Shown here one piece after another: positions 27,395 to 38,394 of a DNA stretch of 64,000 nt (positions are counted from its first letter, which is position 1; each line of letters opens with the position of its first letter). Location: NCBI RefSeq assembly GCF_000426525.1, contig NZ_AUFN01000017.1:1-64000 (forward strand), given 5' to 3'. The DNA is from Nocardioides alkalitolerans DSM 16699 (lineage in GTDB: Bacteria > Actinomycetota > Actinomycetes > Propionibacteriales > Nocardioidaceae). The position numbers were made by a program, and so were the translations under genes. A model generated the notes under the pieces. The model saw only the letters and a program-made list of their open reading frames with translations. It made no database searches and was not told the DNA's origin.

Positions 27395-27772
27395 ATGGAA
27401 CTCATGTCCAAGGGCAAGGTCGGCAAGACCGTCGAGACGTTGGGGGAGTACCTCAAGGAGCAGCGCACCTCTGCGCAGCTCTCACTGAGGCAGCTCGCCG
27501 AGCAGGCAGGCGTGTCGAACCCGTACCTCAGCCAGATCGAGCGGGGACTGCGCAAGCCGTCCGCCGAGGTGCTCACCCAGATCGCCAAGGCACTGCGCAT
27601 CTCCGCCGAGCAGCTCTACCTCCGGGCCGGCATCACCAGCCCTCCGGAGGGCCAGGGTGGTTCCGTCGAGCTGGCTGTCCTCGCAGATCCCAACCTCACG
27701 GAGCGGCAGAAGCAGTCCCTTCTGGAGGTCTACGCGTCGTTCCTGGCGCTCAACGCGGGACGCGACGCCTGA
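27395..27772 (+). CDS. XRE-family HTH regulator (Rv0474-like)
   Basis: The 125-residue protein carries an HTH (LSLRQLAEQAGVSNPYLSQI, about residues 29-48) followed by RGLRKPSAEVLTQIAKALRI, and a short C-terminal part ending LLEVYASFLALNAGRDA. ATG at 27395 is preferred; an in-frame upstream extension crosses the palindromes and looks non-coding. An HTH gene directly before hbhA matches, from memory, Rv0474-Rv0475 of Mycobacterium tuberculosis. It is probably autoregulated through the repeats upstream and may control the next gene, 46 bases away. Confidence 0.85.
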   Translation: MELMSKGKVGKTVETLGEYLKEQRTSAQLSLRQLAEQAGVSNPYLSQIERGLRKPSAEVLTQIAKALRISAEQLYLRAGITSPPEGQGGSVELAVLADPNLTERQKQSLLEVYASFLALNAGRDA

Positions 27773-27818
27773 CAACCCCCTCGGCCGTGACCCGGTCGAC
27801 AACCCTGAAGGAGTGAAC

Positions 27819-28577
27819 ATGGCCAAGGCCAAGTTCGACATCAAGTCCGAAGCCACCAAGACCCTCTACGCCGGTGCCGGCGTCGTCGACCTCGCCGTCG
27901 AGGTCGTCCGCGAGTACGTCTCCTCCGCCCAGGCGAAGGTCACGACGACTGTCGACGGCGTCCAGAGCGACGTCACCAGCCGCGCCAAGGGCTACCAGGC
28001 GAAGGCCGCCGACGTGCAGAAGAAGGCCACGTCGTTCGACCTCGAGCCCAAGGCCCTGCGCGACAGTGCGCTGACGACCGTGAACGCTCGCGTCGAGGCC
28101 CTGAGCAAGGAGGCCAAGGAGCGCCGCGCCGCCATCGAGGCGAAGGTCGCGGAGTTGCAGGCAGAGGCGAAGGCCCTGCCCGAGAAGGCCAAGAAGGCGG
28201 GCGACGAGTACGTCGGCACCGTCACCGAGACCTACACCGAGCTCGCGAAGCGCGGCGAGACCCTCGTCTCCCGCATCCGCAAGCAGGAGTCGACGCAGGC
28301 CGCCACGTCCGCCGCCAAGACCACGACGTCCCGCGCCAAGGCCACCAAGACGTCGGCTACGAAGACGACGGCGGCCGCGAAGACGACCGCCAAGACCGCG
28401 ACGACCCGCGCCAAGAAGGCCGCCACCACCGGCCCGGCCAAGGGTGCGGCCACCACCACGCGCAAGAAGGCGGCCACGACCAAGTCGACCGCCAAGGCGA
28501 CCGGCACCGCGGCCAAGAAGACCGCCGCCAAGACCACGGAGGCCGTCGCCGAGGCCGCCAAGAAGGTCGGCGACTGA
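27819..28577 (+). CDS. hbhA: Heparin-binding hemagglutinin-like protein (HbhA)
   Basis: The 252-residue protein has a helical coiled-coil N-terminal two-thirds (FDIKSEATKTLYAGAGVVDL, then long Ala/Glu/Lys heptads to about residue 155). The tail is Lys/Ala/Thr-rich with many TTAKT/KKAATT repeats, which in mycobacteria binds heparan sulfate and is histone-like. GAAGGAG precedes ATG. No signal peptide is visible, as in mycobacterial HbhA. The tail is low-complexity and prone to length change. A terminator follows at 28600-28631. Confidence 0.85.
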   Translation: MAKAKFDIKSEATKTLYAGAGVVDLAVEVVREYVSSAQAKVTTTVDGVQSDVTSRAKGYQAKAADVQKKATSFDLEPKALRDSALTTVNARVEALSKEAKERRAAIEAKVAELQAEAKALPEKAKKAGDEYVGTVTETYTELAKRGETLVSRIRKQESTQAATSAAKTTTSRAKATKTSATKTTAAAKTTAKTATTRAKKAATTGPAKGAATTTRKKAATTKSTAKATGTAAKKTAAKTTEAVAEAAKKVGD

Positions 28578-28599
28578 TCGCCTGCATCACCTGAACGAC

Positions 28600-28631
28600 G
28601 AATGCCGCGGTCCTTTGGGGCCGCGGCATTC
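28600..28631 (+). terminator. Terminator after hbhA
   Basis: A perfect 11-bp stem (GAATGCCGCGG with CCGCGGCATTC) with a 10-base loop lies 22 bases after the hbhA stop. It also lies just beyond the end of the convergent nucleotidyltransferase gene and may serve both. Confidence 0.8.
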
Positions 28632-28657
28632 GTGCGTCCGGTGGGTGACCTATCTGG

Positions 28658-29803
28658 TCACCACCGACCCCAGTCGATGAAACGACGGCGTGCACGTCCC
28701 GAGCGGCGCCGGGCCGACGTGCCAAGGGCTTCCGTGAATGATGCCGCCGTGGTGTCTCCGAGGGTGCCGGGTGGAATCACCATCGTGACGACCAGGCGGC
28801 GGGCGTCGCCGAGCGAGCTGACCCCGCGGCCCACTCGTCGGAGATGCATCAAAGTCCCGTGTCCGGGGGCTCGGCCAACGGAGGTGACGAGTTCGCTCTC
28901 CTGCCGCCGCCGTGCCAGGGGCAGGCTTCGGTGACCTGCGAGCCGCGCCGCCCGGTGAACTGCGGGCGGAGCGGTGCGTGGTGTTCCGAGGCCGTCGAAG
29001 GCGACCCCGAGGGACCTTCGCTGAGCACGCGTGAGCCTGGGTGGTTCACCAAGGGCATGCTGGGCGGAGGCCAGAAGGTGGATGTCCACGAGGCTGCGCA
29101 GCCACGCCCAGTCGTCCTTCGCGGCGTGGCCGCACGACTGGAGCAGAGCGTCGGTACTGCCGAGCGTGTCCAAGGGCCGTCCTGCGAGCTCCACGGTCGA
29201 TCGTCGCCCCCACAGCACGTCGAAGGGCGGGAGAGAGCTGTGATTGGGATCGGGTGCCCAGTGGAGGTCTATGGCGCTGGTCGGCCCGCTCAAGGCCAGC
29301 TCGTAGAAGTTGCTGACGACGAAGCGCCATGCCCACGACGGACCCGGCTCGGGGTAGGCCGGGTCGGCGGCCCAGCCGGCGTCGACGAGCGCCGTACGCG
29401 CCGTGACGAGGTCGTCCGGGCTCACCAGCAGGTCGAGGTCGCCCGACCCGCGGGCGGTGAAGTCGCCGTACGCCTGCTGGGCGAGCGCGATGCCCTTGAA
29501 GGTCAGCACGCGGACGCCGGCGTCGCTCAGTGCGTCGACGGCCCGGAACAGCTCGCGCGCCATCATCAGGGCGGGCATCCGTTCGCGCTGCCCGCGGGCG
29601 GCGATCGTGGCCCGCAGGTCGTCGGCCAGGTCGAGGCGGTCGAGGTTCAGGGAGAAGAACGGCATCAGCCGGTGCCGGTCGGTCGCCTCGACGAACGCGT
29701 CCGCCGTGACGTCGGCCGGCAGCCGGAACACGGGGGCGTCGTCGCCCGCCAGGACGGCGCGGGCAGCGTCGCGCACGGCAGCCACGGCCGAGGGCGAGAG
29801 CAC
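28658..29803 (-). CDS. Nucleotidyltransferase-fold protein (NTP_transf_5 type)
   Basis: The 381-residue protein has VLTFKGIALAQQAYGDFTAR and then GSGDLDLLVSPDDLVTARTAL, the GS-x-D-x-D-like catalytic pattern of minimal nucleotidyltransferases. Further along are IDLHWAPD and SCGHAAKDDWAWLRSLVDIH. Homologues often occur in polysaccharide or secondary-metabolite loci, with no established reaction. GTG at 29803 is chosen because GGAAGGAAC lies upstream; longer frames have no ribosome site. The Arg-rich C-terminus is less conserved in look. It lies opposite to its neighbours. Confidence 0.75.
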   Translation of the reverse strand: MLSPSAVAAVRDAARAVLAGDDAPVFRLPADVTADAFVEATDRHRLMPFFSLNLDRLDLADDLRATIAARGQRERMPALMMARELFRAVDALSDAGVRVLTFKGIALAQQAYGDFTARGSGDLDLLVSPDDLVTARTALVDAGWAADPAYPEPGPSWAWRFVVSNFYELALSGPTSAIDLHWAPDPNHSSLPPFDVLWGRRSTVELAGRPLDTLGSTDALLQSCGHAAKDDWAWLRSLVDIHLLASAQHALGEPPRLTRAQRRSLGVAFDGLGTPRTAPPAVHRAARLAGHRSLPLARRRQESELVTSVGRAPGHGTLMHLRRVGRGVSSLGDARRLVVTMVIPPGTLGDTTAASFTEALGTSARRRSGRARRRFIDWGRW

Positions 29804-29857
29804 AGGACGTTCCTTCCGGGTCGGACGTCCCGACCCTAGTTGTCTAGGGTGGTCGCC

Positions 29858-30160
29858 GTGAACGTCTTCGAGATCCAGGGCCTGGCGATGCTCGTGCTGC
29901 TGCTCGCGCTCATCGCAGTGAAGGCGTTCACGTTCGTCAACGCCCTCATGTACTCCGCCGAGGCGTTCGACGCCGCGATGAAGCAGCCCAAGAAGACGTG
30001 GATCACGATCCTCGGCATCGGCCTGGCGATCCAGCTCGTCACGCTCGTGATCGCGCTCGGCCTGCTCACGAGCATCCTCAACCTCGGCTTCACCATCGCG
30101 GCGCTCGTCTACCTCGCCGACGTGCGCCCCGCGCTGCGCCAGGTCACGCGCCGCAGGTAG
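29858..30160 (+). CDS. DUF2516 family membrane protein
   Basis: The 100-residue protein has three hydrophobic segments (about residues 8-30, 45-65 and 68-88) with a KQPKKTWITIL loop and an Arg-rich end, as in the DUF2516 family found beside hbhA in mycobacteria. GTG at 29858 follows AGGGTGG; a longer in-frame TTG at 29840 exists. Function unknown. Here a nucleotidyltransferase gene on the other strand separates it from hbhA. Confidence 0.75.
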   Translation: MNVFEIQGLAMLVLLLALIAVKAFTFVNALMYSAEAFDAAMKQPKKTWITILGIGLAIQLVTLVIALGLLTSILNLGFTIAALVYLADVRPALRQVTRRR

Positions 30161-30263
30161 GGGTGTCGCGACAGTTCGGCGAAAGCGCGGACCCGGCCCG
30201 CCGTCCGGCTCCATACTGTGCTGCGCGGCTGCCGCTGCCGCGCGACCACACGGAGGAGCCCCC

Positions 30264-30848
30264 ATGTCTGACGTCCGCCACAACCGACGCACGGTGATCG
30301 GGGCGACCGCCTGGTCGGTCCCCGCCATCGTGGTCGCTAGCGCTGCACCGGCGGCAGCGGTCTCCGCGTCGCCTGGTCCGGTAGTCAACCTCGGCACGAG
30401 CGGGACCCAGCTCTTCACCAACCCCCAGGGCACCTTCTACGACGTCGTGCTGCGCGACGTCACGATCACACCCAGCTCGGCGGTGGCGGCCGGCACCCTC
30501 GCCCTGGTGGTCACGTTCCAGCCGAGTGCTTCCTACCCGGAGGGCAGTCACCCCGGCCTGGCCTACGTGGGCAGCCCCAGTGGCTGGACGCCGAGCTCGA
30601 CCGCGGCCGCGAGCTCCTACACGTACACCTACAGTGCGGCCATCCCGGCGGGGTCGACGATCGCCATCCCGACCGGGGTCTACTTCGGGACCAACTATCA
30701 GACCAACCGGCAGCAGGGACAGGGTGTCTTCACCTTCGCGGTGTCGGCCCCCGGCTCGACGACGAGCTTCGTCACGCTGGCGACACCCCAGCAGCAGGTC
30801 CAGCGCCTGAGCCGCTCGGCCGAGGGCGCTGCGCCCCGATCGTCCTAG
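30264..30848 (+). CDS. Small Tat-exported protein with WSVP-type signal
   Basis: The 194-residue protein begins with a twin-arginine-like signal, NRRTVIGATAWSVPAIVV, with likely cleavage after AAPAAA. The mature part is Ser/Thr/Tyr-rich, beta-strand-like and Cys-free, without a recognised domain. Cell-surface or secreted location is predicted. GGAGG precedes ATG. A second protein with the same style of signal is at 32272-32727; the two flank the rmlCD gene. No function can be given. Confidence 0.75.
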   Translation: MSDVRHNRRTVIGATAWSVPAIVVASAAPAAAVSASPGPVVNLGTSGTQLFTNPQGTFYDVVLRDVTITPSSAVAAGTLALVVTFQPSASYPEGSHPGLAYVGSPSGWTPSSTAAASSYTYTYSAAIPAGSTIAIPTGVYFGTNYQTNRQQGQGVFTFAVSAPGSTTSFVTLATPQQQVQRLSRSAEGAAPRSS

Positions 30849-32233
30849 TCGGCGCTGACGTACTCCTCGAGCTGCTCGAGGGAGTCGCGCGGCACGAAGC
30901 CTGTCGCCTCGATCTTGGCGAGCGCCAGGGCGCTGTTCTCCGGTCGCGGCGAGAGCGTCTTGCCCGCGGCGTACTCGGCCGTCGTGATCGGCGTGACGTC
31001 GTCGGCCGAGCGGCCGCTCAGCTCGAAGACGCGCTTGGCGTAGTCGGCCCACGAGAGCACGTCGCCGCTGCCGGAGACGTTGTAGGTGCCGTACGGCGCC
31101 TCCGAGTCCAGCAGGTGGCGCACGGCGCGTGAGAGCTCGCTGGTGAACGTGAGGCGGCCGAACTGGTCGGCGACGACCGTCGGGGAGAAACCGTTGCCCG
31201 CGAGCGTCTGCATCGTGCGCACGAAGTTCTTGCCGTCGCCGATCACCCACGAGGTGCGGAGCACGTAGTGGCGGGGCGCGAGGCCGACCGCGATGTCACC
31301 GGCGGCCTTGGCCTGGCCGTAGACGCCGAGCGGGGAGTAGGGCTCCTCCTCGGTGTGCAGCGACTGGGCGCCGTCGAAGACGTAGTCGCTCGAGACGTGC
31401 ACCAACGTGAACCGGTGCTCGGCGGCGAGCCCGGCGAGCGTCGCGGGCGCCGTCGCGTTCGCCGACCAGCAGACGATGCGCCCGTCGGGCGTCTCCGCAG
31501 CGTCGACCGCGGTGTAGGCGGCGGCGTTGAGCACGACGCCGTACTCGTTCCACGGCCACGCTGCCACGGCGGCGGGGTCCGTGACGTCGAGCTCGTCGAG
31601 GTCCACGAGGTCGGCGTCGGGGAAGTCCGCCTGGAGGGCGCGGCCGAGCTGGCCCTTCGCGCCCACGATGAGCGTCCTGCGCGGCGCCATCGGCTCGACG
31701 TCGGCGAGGCGCGGGTTGTGCTGGTCCTTCTCCGAGATCTCCGCCTCGGCGAGCGGGATCGGCCACGGGATGCCGGCGGTCTCGTCGGCCAGGTTCAGCG
31801 CCGGGTAGACCTTGCCCGCCTGGTAGTGGTCGTTGACCAGGTACGTGTACGTCGTGCCGTCCGCGAGCGCCTGGTAGGAGTTGCCGACGCCGCGGGGCAC
31901 GAAGACGGCCACGGACTCGTCGACCTCGATCCAGAACGTCGCACCGAAGGAGTCGCCCTCGCGCATGTCGACCCAGGCGGCGAAGACGCTGCCGGTGGCG
32001 ACGGTGACGTACTTGTCCCACGGCTCCGTGTGGATGCCCCGGGTGGCACCACGCGTGGCGTTGTAGGAGACGTTGTTCTGGACCGGCCCGAAGTCGGGCA
32101 GGCCCAGCGCCGTCATCTTCGCGCGCTGCCAGTTCTCCTTGAACCAGCCGCGCGCGTCGCCGTGCACGGGCAGGCGGAAGACGAGGAGGCCCGGGATCGG
32201 GGTGGTCTTGACAGTGAGCTCGGTGGTGGTCAC
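30845..32233 (-). CDS. rmlCD: Fused dTDP-4-dehydrorhamnose 3,5-epimerase / reductase (RmlC-RmlD)
   Basis: A 462-residue bifunctional protein. Residues 1-190 are a cupin epimerase (GDARGWFKENWQ, NVSYNATRGATRGIHTEPWD, VFVPRGVGNSYQAL). From about 200 comes an RmlD reductase (TLIVGAKGQLGRAL, VSSDYVFDG, YGQAKAAGD). Together they turn dTDP-4-keto-6-deoxyglucose into dTDP-L-rhamnose. GTG at 32233 follows GGGGTG. The gene ends by overlapping the convergent Tat-protein gene by four bases. Fused forms are known in actinobacteria. Confidence 0.93.
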   Translation of the reverse strand: MTTTELTVKTTPIPGLLVFRLPVHGDARGWFKENWQRAKMTALGLPDFGPVQNNVSYNATRGATRGIHTEPWDKYVTVATGSVFAAWVDMREGDSFGATFWIEVDESVAVFVPRGVGNSYQALADGTTYTYLVNDHYQAGKVYPALNLADETAGIPWPIPLAEAEISEKDQHNPRLADVEPMAPRRTLIVGAKGQLGRALQADFPDADLVDLDELDVTDPAAVAAWPWNEYGVVLNAAAYTAVDAAETPDGRIVCWSANATAPATLAGLAAEHRFTLVHVSSDYVFDGAQSLHTEEEPYSPLGVYGQAKAAGDIAVGLAPRHYVLRTSWVIGDGKNFVRTMQTLAGNGFSPTVVADQFGRLTFTSELSRAVRHLLDSEAPYGTYNVSGSGDVLSWADYAKRVFELSGRSADDVTPITTAEYAAGKTLSPRPENSALALAKIEATGFVPRDSLEQLEEYVSAD

Positions 32234-32271
32234 ACCCCAGAGTGTTCCACCACCGAGCTCGCCGGCGATCG

Positions 32272-32727
32272 TCAGCCGGGAATGCCGCCGGAGCTCCACG
32301 GCACGCGCACGGCCTGCGACGTGAGGCCGGGGGACGTACCGATGATGTCGTAGCCGCCGTCACCGTTGAGCGCATCCCAGCCGACACCGAGCGGTGAGGC
32401 TGACTGCGAGAGCGGGGCGAGCGTCACGGTCATGACCCACGACGGGTCGCCCGTTCCGCTGCGGACCCAGATGCGCGGACGGCTGTAGGTGGTGCGCCGA
32501 GCGGTGGCCGACTCGTACGGGAGCGTCACCGAGACGCTGATGGTGTTCCGGGCCGACAGGTTGCGAGCCGTGATGGCTGCGTAGCCGTCGCTGGGACGTG
32601 TCGTGGAGAGCTCGAACGCCTCCGTGCCGGTGCTGGCGGCGTAGGCGGGAGCGGCCGCGACGACGGCGACCGCGGGGGCGGACCACGCCGCAGCGCGGAG
32701 CACGGAACGGCGGGAGGGCGTGTTCAT
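32272..32727 (-). CDS. Small Tat-exported protein with WSAP-type signal
   Basis: The 151-residue protein begins with SRRSVLRAAAWSAPAVAVVA and an AYA cleavage site. The signal is built like that of the protein at 30264-30848. The mature region (about 120 residues) is Ser/Thr-rich, beta-like, without Cys, and ends in VPWSSGGIPG. No domain recognised. It lies 39 bases upstream of the rmlCD start on the same strand, so it may share that operon. Confidence 0.7.
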   Translation of the reverse strand: MNTPSRRSVLRAAAWSAPAVAVVAAAPAYAASTGTEAFELSTTRPSDGYAAITARNLSARNTISVSVTLPYESATARRTTYSRPRIWVRSGTGDPSWVMTVTLAPLSQSASPLGVGWDALNGDGGYDIIGTSPGLTSQAVRVPWSSGGIPG

Positions 32728-32830
32728 GCGCGAATTATTTCACGGGCGCTACGGCCGTGTGAGCAGATTGCAAAAGTCCAGCCGTCGGCAGACCCGGGTC
32801 CCCCGACTGTGTTTCCGAAGCGTGTCTTGG

Positions 32831-34713
<1,883 letters not shown>

Positions 34714-34738
34714 CGCCCCGCGTGACCACCCGGACATG

Positions 34739-34787
34739 ACACGACCGGCACCCGCCACTCCCCAGAGGGGTCGGGTGCCGGCCGTGT
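34739..34787. terminator. Bidirectional hairpin between rmlA and the sugar transferase gene
   Basis: A stem CCGGCACCCG/CGGGTGCCGG, extended outward by ACACG/CGTGT after one mismatch, encloses an inner CCCC-AGA-GGGG hairpin. The genes converge here, so it can stop both transcripts. Confidence 0.75.
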
Positions 34788-34805
34788 GTCCGGGAGGGAC
34801 GGACC

Positions 34806-36284
34806 TCAGTAGGCGCCGCGGGAGCCGAAGACGGCCCCGACCGTGCGCACCAGGATGCTGAGGTCCTGCAACATCGACCAGTTGTCGACGTAGTAGATGT
34901 CGAGGCGGGTCGCCTCTTCCCACGAGAGGTCCGAGCGGCCCGAGACCTGCCACAGACCCGTCATGCCGGGCAGGACTCGCAGGCGGCGGCGCATGTCGTC
35001 GTCGTACGTCGCGACCTCGCTCGGCAGCGGCGGGCGCGGCCCGACGAGGCTCATCTCGCCGCGCACCACGTTGAACAGCTGCGGCAGCTCGTCGATCGAG
35101 AAGCGGCGCAGCCACGTGCCGGGCTTCGTGATGCGGGGGTCGTCCTTCATCTTGAAGAGCCCGCCCTCGAAGCCGGCCTCGGCGTGCAGCCGCTCCAGGC
35201 GCGCCTCCGCGTCCACCACCATCGTGCGGAACTTGAAGCACCGGAACTCGACGCCGTCGCGGCCGGTGCGGATCTGGCGGAACAGGATGGGGCCGTGGTC
35301 GAAGGCCCACACGCGCGCGGCGGCGACGACGATGAGCGGGCTGAGCACGGTGATGAGCGCCACCGCGCCGACGAGGTCGAAGGTCCGCTTGGCCCAGCGC
35401 GACGCCTTGGCCGAGCGCGCCTGGTCGAGGTGCATGAGCGGCAGGCCGCCGACGGGGCGGATCGTCACGCGCTCCCGGGCCACGTCGGTGACGCTCGGCG
35501 CGACGACGACCTGGGTGCGGTGCTGCTCGAGCTCGTACGCCGCGCGCCGCATGTCGCTCGACGTGCGGAAGGCGCCCGAGGCGAAGAACACGATGTCGGC
35601 CTCGGCGCGGGCGGAGACGGCGGCGAGGTCGTCGGCGTCTCCGAGCACCCGGATGCCCGAGCCCGTCGTGTCGGCGACGTGGCCCAGCGGGGTGGCCGCG
35701 CCCACGACGTCGTACCCCAGCCACGTCTCGCGGTTGAGCACGGCGGCGATCTCGTCGATGTGCGACGGGCGGCCGACGATGACGACGCGGTGGCGCAGGA
35801 GGCCCTTGCGGTGGGCCTTGTGGAGGGCGCGGCGCAGCGCGAAGCGGCTCAGCAGCAGCAGCGGGATGCCGAGGCCGATGGCCAGCAGGAAGAAGCCGCG
35901 CGAGAGTGGGAACTTGGCGAGGTAGCAGCCGATGCCGACCGCTGCCGCCACCGTCAGGGACGCGTTGAGGACGCGGCGGTACTCGTCCGGGCCCGCGCCG
36001 AAGACGGAGCGCTGGTAGCCGCCGCCGGCGGCGATCGCGAGGAGCCAGCCGACGAACATGAGCGGCCCGACGACGCCGAGCTGGTCGGCGACGTCGCTGC
36101 CGCCCGTCTGGAAGACGGGGAGGCGGTTGCGACCCGCGGTGGCGAGCACCGCGGTGAGGGAGATGACGACGATGTCACCGACGAGAGCAGTGGCGGGCAG
36201 GTAGGACAACGCGCGCTGGCGGGCCGGGATGGCTGCTGCGCGTCGCGCTTCCTTGCGCTCCACTGAGTCGAGGACGACGGTCAT
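34806..36284 (-). CDS. Polyprenyl glycosylphosphotransferase (initiating sugar transferase)
   Basis: A 492-residue protein. Four to five transmembrane segments fill about residues 25-150. A CoA-binding-like domain (HRVVIVGRPSHIDEIAAVL) occupies the middle. The C-terminal bacterial sugar transferase domain has KRTFDLVGAVALI, FKFRTMVVDAE, DELPQLFNVVRGEMSLVGP and [18 protein letters not shown]. It loads the first sugar phosphate on undecaprenyl phosphate. ATG at 36284 is preferred (GAGGAG at ideal distance); in-frame ATG at 36398 would add 38 residues. A decayed copy of its 3' end is at 240-499. Confidence 0.93.
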   Translation of the reverse strand: MTVVLDSVERKEARRAAAIPARQRALSYLPATALVGDIVVISLTAVLATAGRNRLPVFQTGGSDVADQLGVVGPLMFVGWLLAIAAGGGYQRSVFGAGPDEYRRVLNASLTVAAAVGIGCYLAKFPLSRGFFLLAIGLGIPLLLLSRFALRRALHKAHRKGLLRHRVVIVGRPSHIDEIAAVLNRETWLGYDVVGAATPLGHVADTTGSGIRVLGDADDLAAVSARAEADIVFFASGAFRTSSDMRRAAYELEQHRTQVVVAPSVTDVARERVTIRPVGGLPLMHLDQARSAKASRWAKRTFDLVGAVALITVLSPLIVVAAARVWAFDHGPILFRQIRTGRDGVEFRCFKFRTMVVDAEARLERLHAEAGFEGGLFKMKDDPRITKPGTWLRRFSIDELPQLFNVVRGEMSLVGPRPPLPSEVATYDDDMRRRLRVLPGMTGLWQVSGRSDLSWEEATRLDIYYVDNWSMLQDLSILVRTVGAVFGSRGAY

Positions 36285-36452
36285 GGAGCTCCTCGAGACG
36301 ACCTGAAGGGTGGGCTCCTCGATTGTGGGCCACGATCGACCCGCTGTGGGTTCGATACGGCGATTACCTGGTGAAATCCGTGTGTCGTTGGTCATCACGG
36401 CCCACTGACCTGCGGTATCGGGCGCGACGGGCTGCGACCGGCGCGCACGCAG

Positions 36453-36464
36453 TGGTCTAGTCCA
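36453..36464. promoter_or_regulatory. dre-like palindrome upstream of the initiating transferase
   Basis: TGGTCTAGTCCA differs by one base from the DasR/HutC-type core TGGTCTAGACCA and lies about 170 bases upstream of the transferase start, just after the gmd paralogue. DasR senses glucosamine-6-phosphate in streptomycetes. No DasR gene is in the window; the assignment is inference. Confidence 0.4.
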
Positions 36465-36477
36465 CCCAGGGGTGGTC

Positions 36478-37470
<993 letters not shown>

Positions 37471-37529
37471 GCCGGGGATTGTGCCAGTCGCGCTGTCATG
37501 GTCGTGGGCCCGGCTGGCACAGTGACGGG

Positions 37530-38390
37530 ATGCAGTCGGTCGGGCGTCACCGGTGGATCGCCCTCGCGGCGGTCGTGGTCGCCGTCGTGCTGGTCGTGGT
37601 CGTGGTGCAGCGGGTCGGACCCACCTCCGACGACACCACGACGCCGCCCGTGCCGTCGGTCTCCCCGTCGGTCGACCCCTCCGCGGACCCGACGGCCGCG
37701 TTGCCGCTCGCGGGCCGCGTCGTCGTCGTCGACCCGGGGCACCAGCTCGGCAACGGACGGCAGTCGCGGCTGGTGAACCAGCTGGTCGACGCCGGCGGTG
37801 GGCTGCGCAAGCCCTGCAACTCCACGGGTACGGCGAGCGACGACGGCCTGCCCGAGGCCACCGTGAACTTCGCCGTCGCCCAGCGCCTGGTGGCGCGGCT
37901 CGAGCAGCTGGGCGCCACGGTCGAGCTGACGCGGACGACCAACTCCGCCGAGGAGTCGGGGCCCTGCGTCGACGCCCGCGGACGTGCCGGGCGACCGGGT
38001 GCGGACCTCCTGGTCAGCCTGCACGCCGACGGGGCGGCGGCGTCGGACCGCGGGTTCCACGTGATCGCGCCCGGTCCGCTCACGGGCGACGGGCCGTCCC
38101 GCACCGACGTCCTGCTGCCGGAGGCGGCCGCCCTGGCGTCGACGCTGCGCGACGAGCTGCTCGCCGCCGGGTTCCCCACGGCGCCGTACGTCGAGGGCGG
38201 CCTCGACGAGCGCAGCGACCTCGGCACCCTCAACCTCTCGCAGGTGCCGGCCGCCATGGTCGAGATGGGCAACCTCCGCAACGCCGACGACGCCGCGCTG
38301 CTGGGGTCGGAGGAGGGCCAGCAGGCCTACGCCGACGCGATCGCGTCGGGCGTCGTCGCGTGGGTGGGCGCCGACCGCCCGTCGCGCTGA
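37530..38390 (+). CDS. N-acetylmuramoyl-L-alanine amidase (Amidase_3)
   Basis: The 286-residue protein has an N-terminal membrane anchor or signal (about residues 9-29), a Pro/Ser/Asp-rich linker, and a zinc amidase domain. VVVDPGHQLGNG supplies His, LPEATVNFAVAQRL supplies Glu, LLVSLHADG the second His, and MVEMGNLRN the catalytic Glu. It cleaves the MurNAc-L-Ala bond in the cell wall. ATG 37530 was chosen; upstream codons overlap the gmd promoter. It converges with the SGNH gene, four bases apart. Confidence 0.9.
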   Translation: MQSVGRHRWIALAAVVVAVVLVVVVVQRVGPTSDDTTTPPVPSVSPSVDPSADPTAALPLAGRVVVVDPGHQLGNGRQSRLVNQLVDAGGGLRKPCNSTGTASDDGLPEATVNFAVAQRLVARLEQLGATVELTRTTNSAEESGPCVDARGRAGRPGADLLVSLHADGAAASDRGFHVIAPGPLTGDGPSRTDVLLPEAAALASTLRDELLAAGFPTAPYVEGGLDERSDLGTLNLSQVPAAMVEMGNLRNADDAALLGSEEGQQAYADAIASGVVAWVGADRPSR

Positions 38391-38394
38391 CGGG

